Assembly: GCA_001592805.2 (NCBI GenBank)
Contig: CP051143.1
Location: 1,054,001-1,118,000 of the forward strand
DNA from: Peltaster fructicola
Taxonomy: Eukaryota > Ascomycota > Dothideomycetes
Reading direction: 5' to 3'
Length of the DNA stretch: 64,000 nucleotides
In this document: piece after piece, positions 63,040 to 64,000 of the stretch
How positions within the stretch are numbered: the stretch's first letter is position 1
Layout: the number at the start of each line of letters is the position of its first letter
Notes under the pieces: model-generated
Told to the model about the DNA's origin: nothing
What the model saw: only the letters and a program-made list of their open reading frames with translations
Database searches by the model: none
Translations under genes and position numbers: made by a program

Positions 63040-63949
63040 CTTTGCAGACGACCCGTATCGAATGAAAGGAGTGATGTGCTTGAATGAACGTCGAGGCTTC
63101 TGTTATTGTCAGCTTTTCAGATTCCAGTGTCCGCCGTCTGCTGTCGCTGCTGCTCTGCGATGTTATGCTGGAGAACTGGTATCTGGCTGTGTTGTGTATT
63201 GAGAGCCCGTTACCAGTATGTAACATCCAGTGTGCCAAGTGCCTGCGTGACTTACATGTTGAAGGAAAAGTGTTTACTGTGCTCTGCACGAAGCGAAGGG
63301 CTTAAATGAAGGTGTTGACACTGCCGTAAAGGATTGTCGTTGCAACTGTGTGCAGGATAGAGAGGCTGTCGAAGCGTCGTCGAAAGTGTGAGGAGTGAAG
63401 TAGATTTCGAAGTGATGTGGTCGTTGAAATGAGAAAGGTGCAGAACCAGGAGGCACAGCTTGGTGAGGCGCGCCTTCCTGTTTCAGAAGTTTGTGATGGA
63501 GCTCGGGGAAGCAGTTGATGTCACGAACTAGATTTGCTGATTTGTACAAGGTCTGTCACCGTGCTCCAGACAGTTGTATCGTATGCTGTTTTGCTGCAGG
63601 GTACCGAGTGACCGAGTGACAGGTGCTGGTTGTGAGACTTTTGAGCGATCAGAACGAAAGACTGACTGACGTACGACAAGAGCACTGAGGCTCGCGCTCT
63701 GCTGGAAGGTCTGCACTGAATGAGGCTGGAATCGCAATGTCGATCGGAGAGGACCAGGCGGTCTTTTTGCTGTGCGAATCTTTCGCGTGCCTTGCATCGA
63801 TTGTCACATTGTACTGGCCACATGAGAATGCGGCGCTCTGGCAACAAGACTGGAATGTTTCAAATCTCTAGCCGCTTGGATTCAACCACCTCGTTAGCAT
63901 CTCGTCTGGAACTCTCAAATACGAGCTGAACCGACTCAAGAGCGTAGAC
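63040..63949. other. promoter region, no gene seen
   Basis: 910 bp upstream of the CAP gene and before a possible gene at the right edge. ORFs here are short and unrecognised. Confidence 0.4.
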
Positions 63950-64000
63950 ATGTTCGCTTCTCCTCTCGCTTACACACAATCTGGGCTGTTCTATGCTGTT
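63950..64000 (+). CDS. possible 5' end of a gene cut by the window edge
   Basis: ATG 63950 opens MFASPLAYTQSGLFYAV, still open at base 64000. The context is plausible but 17 codons are too few to judge. Confidence 0.2.
   Translation, partial: MFASPLAYTQSGLFYAV

Noticed and set aside
1-64000. tRNA, rRNA, CRISPR-like arrays, transposons or virus-derived elements
   Set aside because: I looked for tRNA T-loop patterns, spaced repeats, transposase, integrase and reverse-transcriptase motifs and saw none; a tRNA scan would be more reliable than reading by eye.

Overview
The window is gene-dense nuclear DNA from a filamentous ascomycete (Pezizomycotina), most likely a Dothideomycete. The evidence is the gene set (PAN2, REI1, MAK16, ELP5, a Trk-type potassium transporter, a Crt10-like WD protein, a bifunctional PABA synthase) and very short introns of about 41-52 nt with GT..CTNAC..AG signals. 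The class-level placement is inference. Both ends cut genes: the left edge enters the 3' end of an unrecognised gene, and the right edge may hold the first codons of another.

Layout. 0-13 kb: unrecognised partial gene, MAK16 (-), RAD23 (+), an unrecognised coiled-coil protein (+), a single-pass membrane protein (+), GPI13/PIG-O (+). 13-31 kb: ELP5 (-), a small secreted protein (+), then a minus-strand block of DNA2, PAN2, a flavoprotein-ankyrin fusion, URI/Bud27 and REI1. 30-46 kb: SNF2-family ATPase (+), a tiny membrane peptide (-), a short-chain dehydrogenase lacking its catalytic residues (-), aminodeoxychorismate synthase (+), SEC22 (-), an ASXH-like protein (+), a Trk transporter (+), a Met/Gly-rich protein (+). 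46-64 kb: PAP2 lipid phosphatase (+), Sec14-like protein (+), dynamin-like GTPase (-), Rab GTPase (-) divergent from a Crt10-like protein (+), two fungal orphan proteins, LOG-family enzyme (-), short-chain dehydrogenase (+) abutting a membrane reductase (-), and a secreted CAP/PR-1 protein (-).

Most genes are core housekeeping: 60S ribosome maturation (MAK16, REI1), mRNA decay (PAN2), tRNA wobble modification (ELP5), replication and repair (DNA2, RAD23, SNF2), GPI anchors, ER-Golgi and Rab traffic, folate and potassium supply. I saw no transposon, tRNA, rRNA, CRISPR-like array or virus-derived element.

I did not find a coherent new multi-gene system. The most interesting points are two GC-AG introns (in ELP5 and DNA2), two enzyme-like proteins with lost catalytic residues (a dehydrogenase and a phosphopantothenoylcysteine-decarboxylase-like domain fused to ankyrin-like repeats), repeated RVxF-like motifs in URI, a perfect 15-bp inverted repeat upstream of a Sec14-like gene, convergent genes whose stop codons touch, and three conserved genes whose reading frame changes where no standard intron is obvious.
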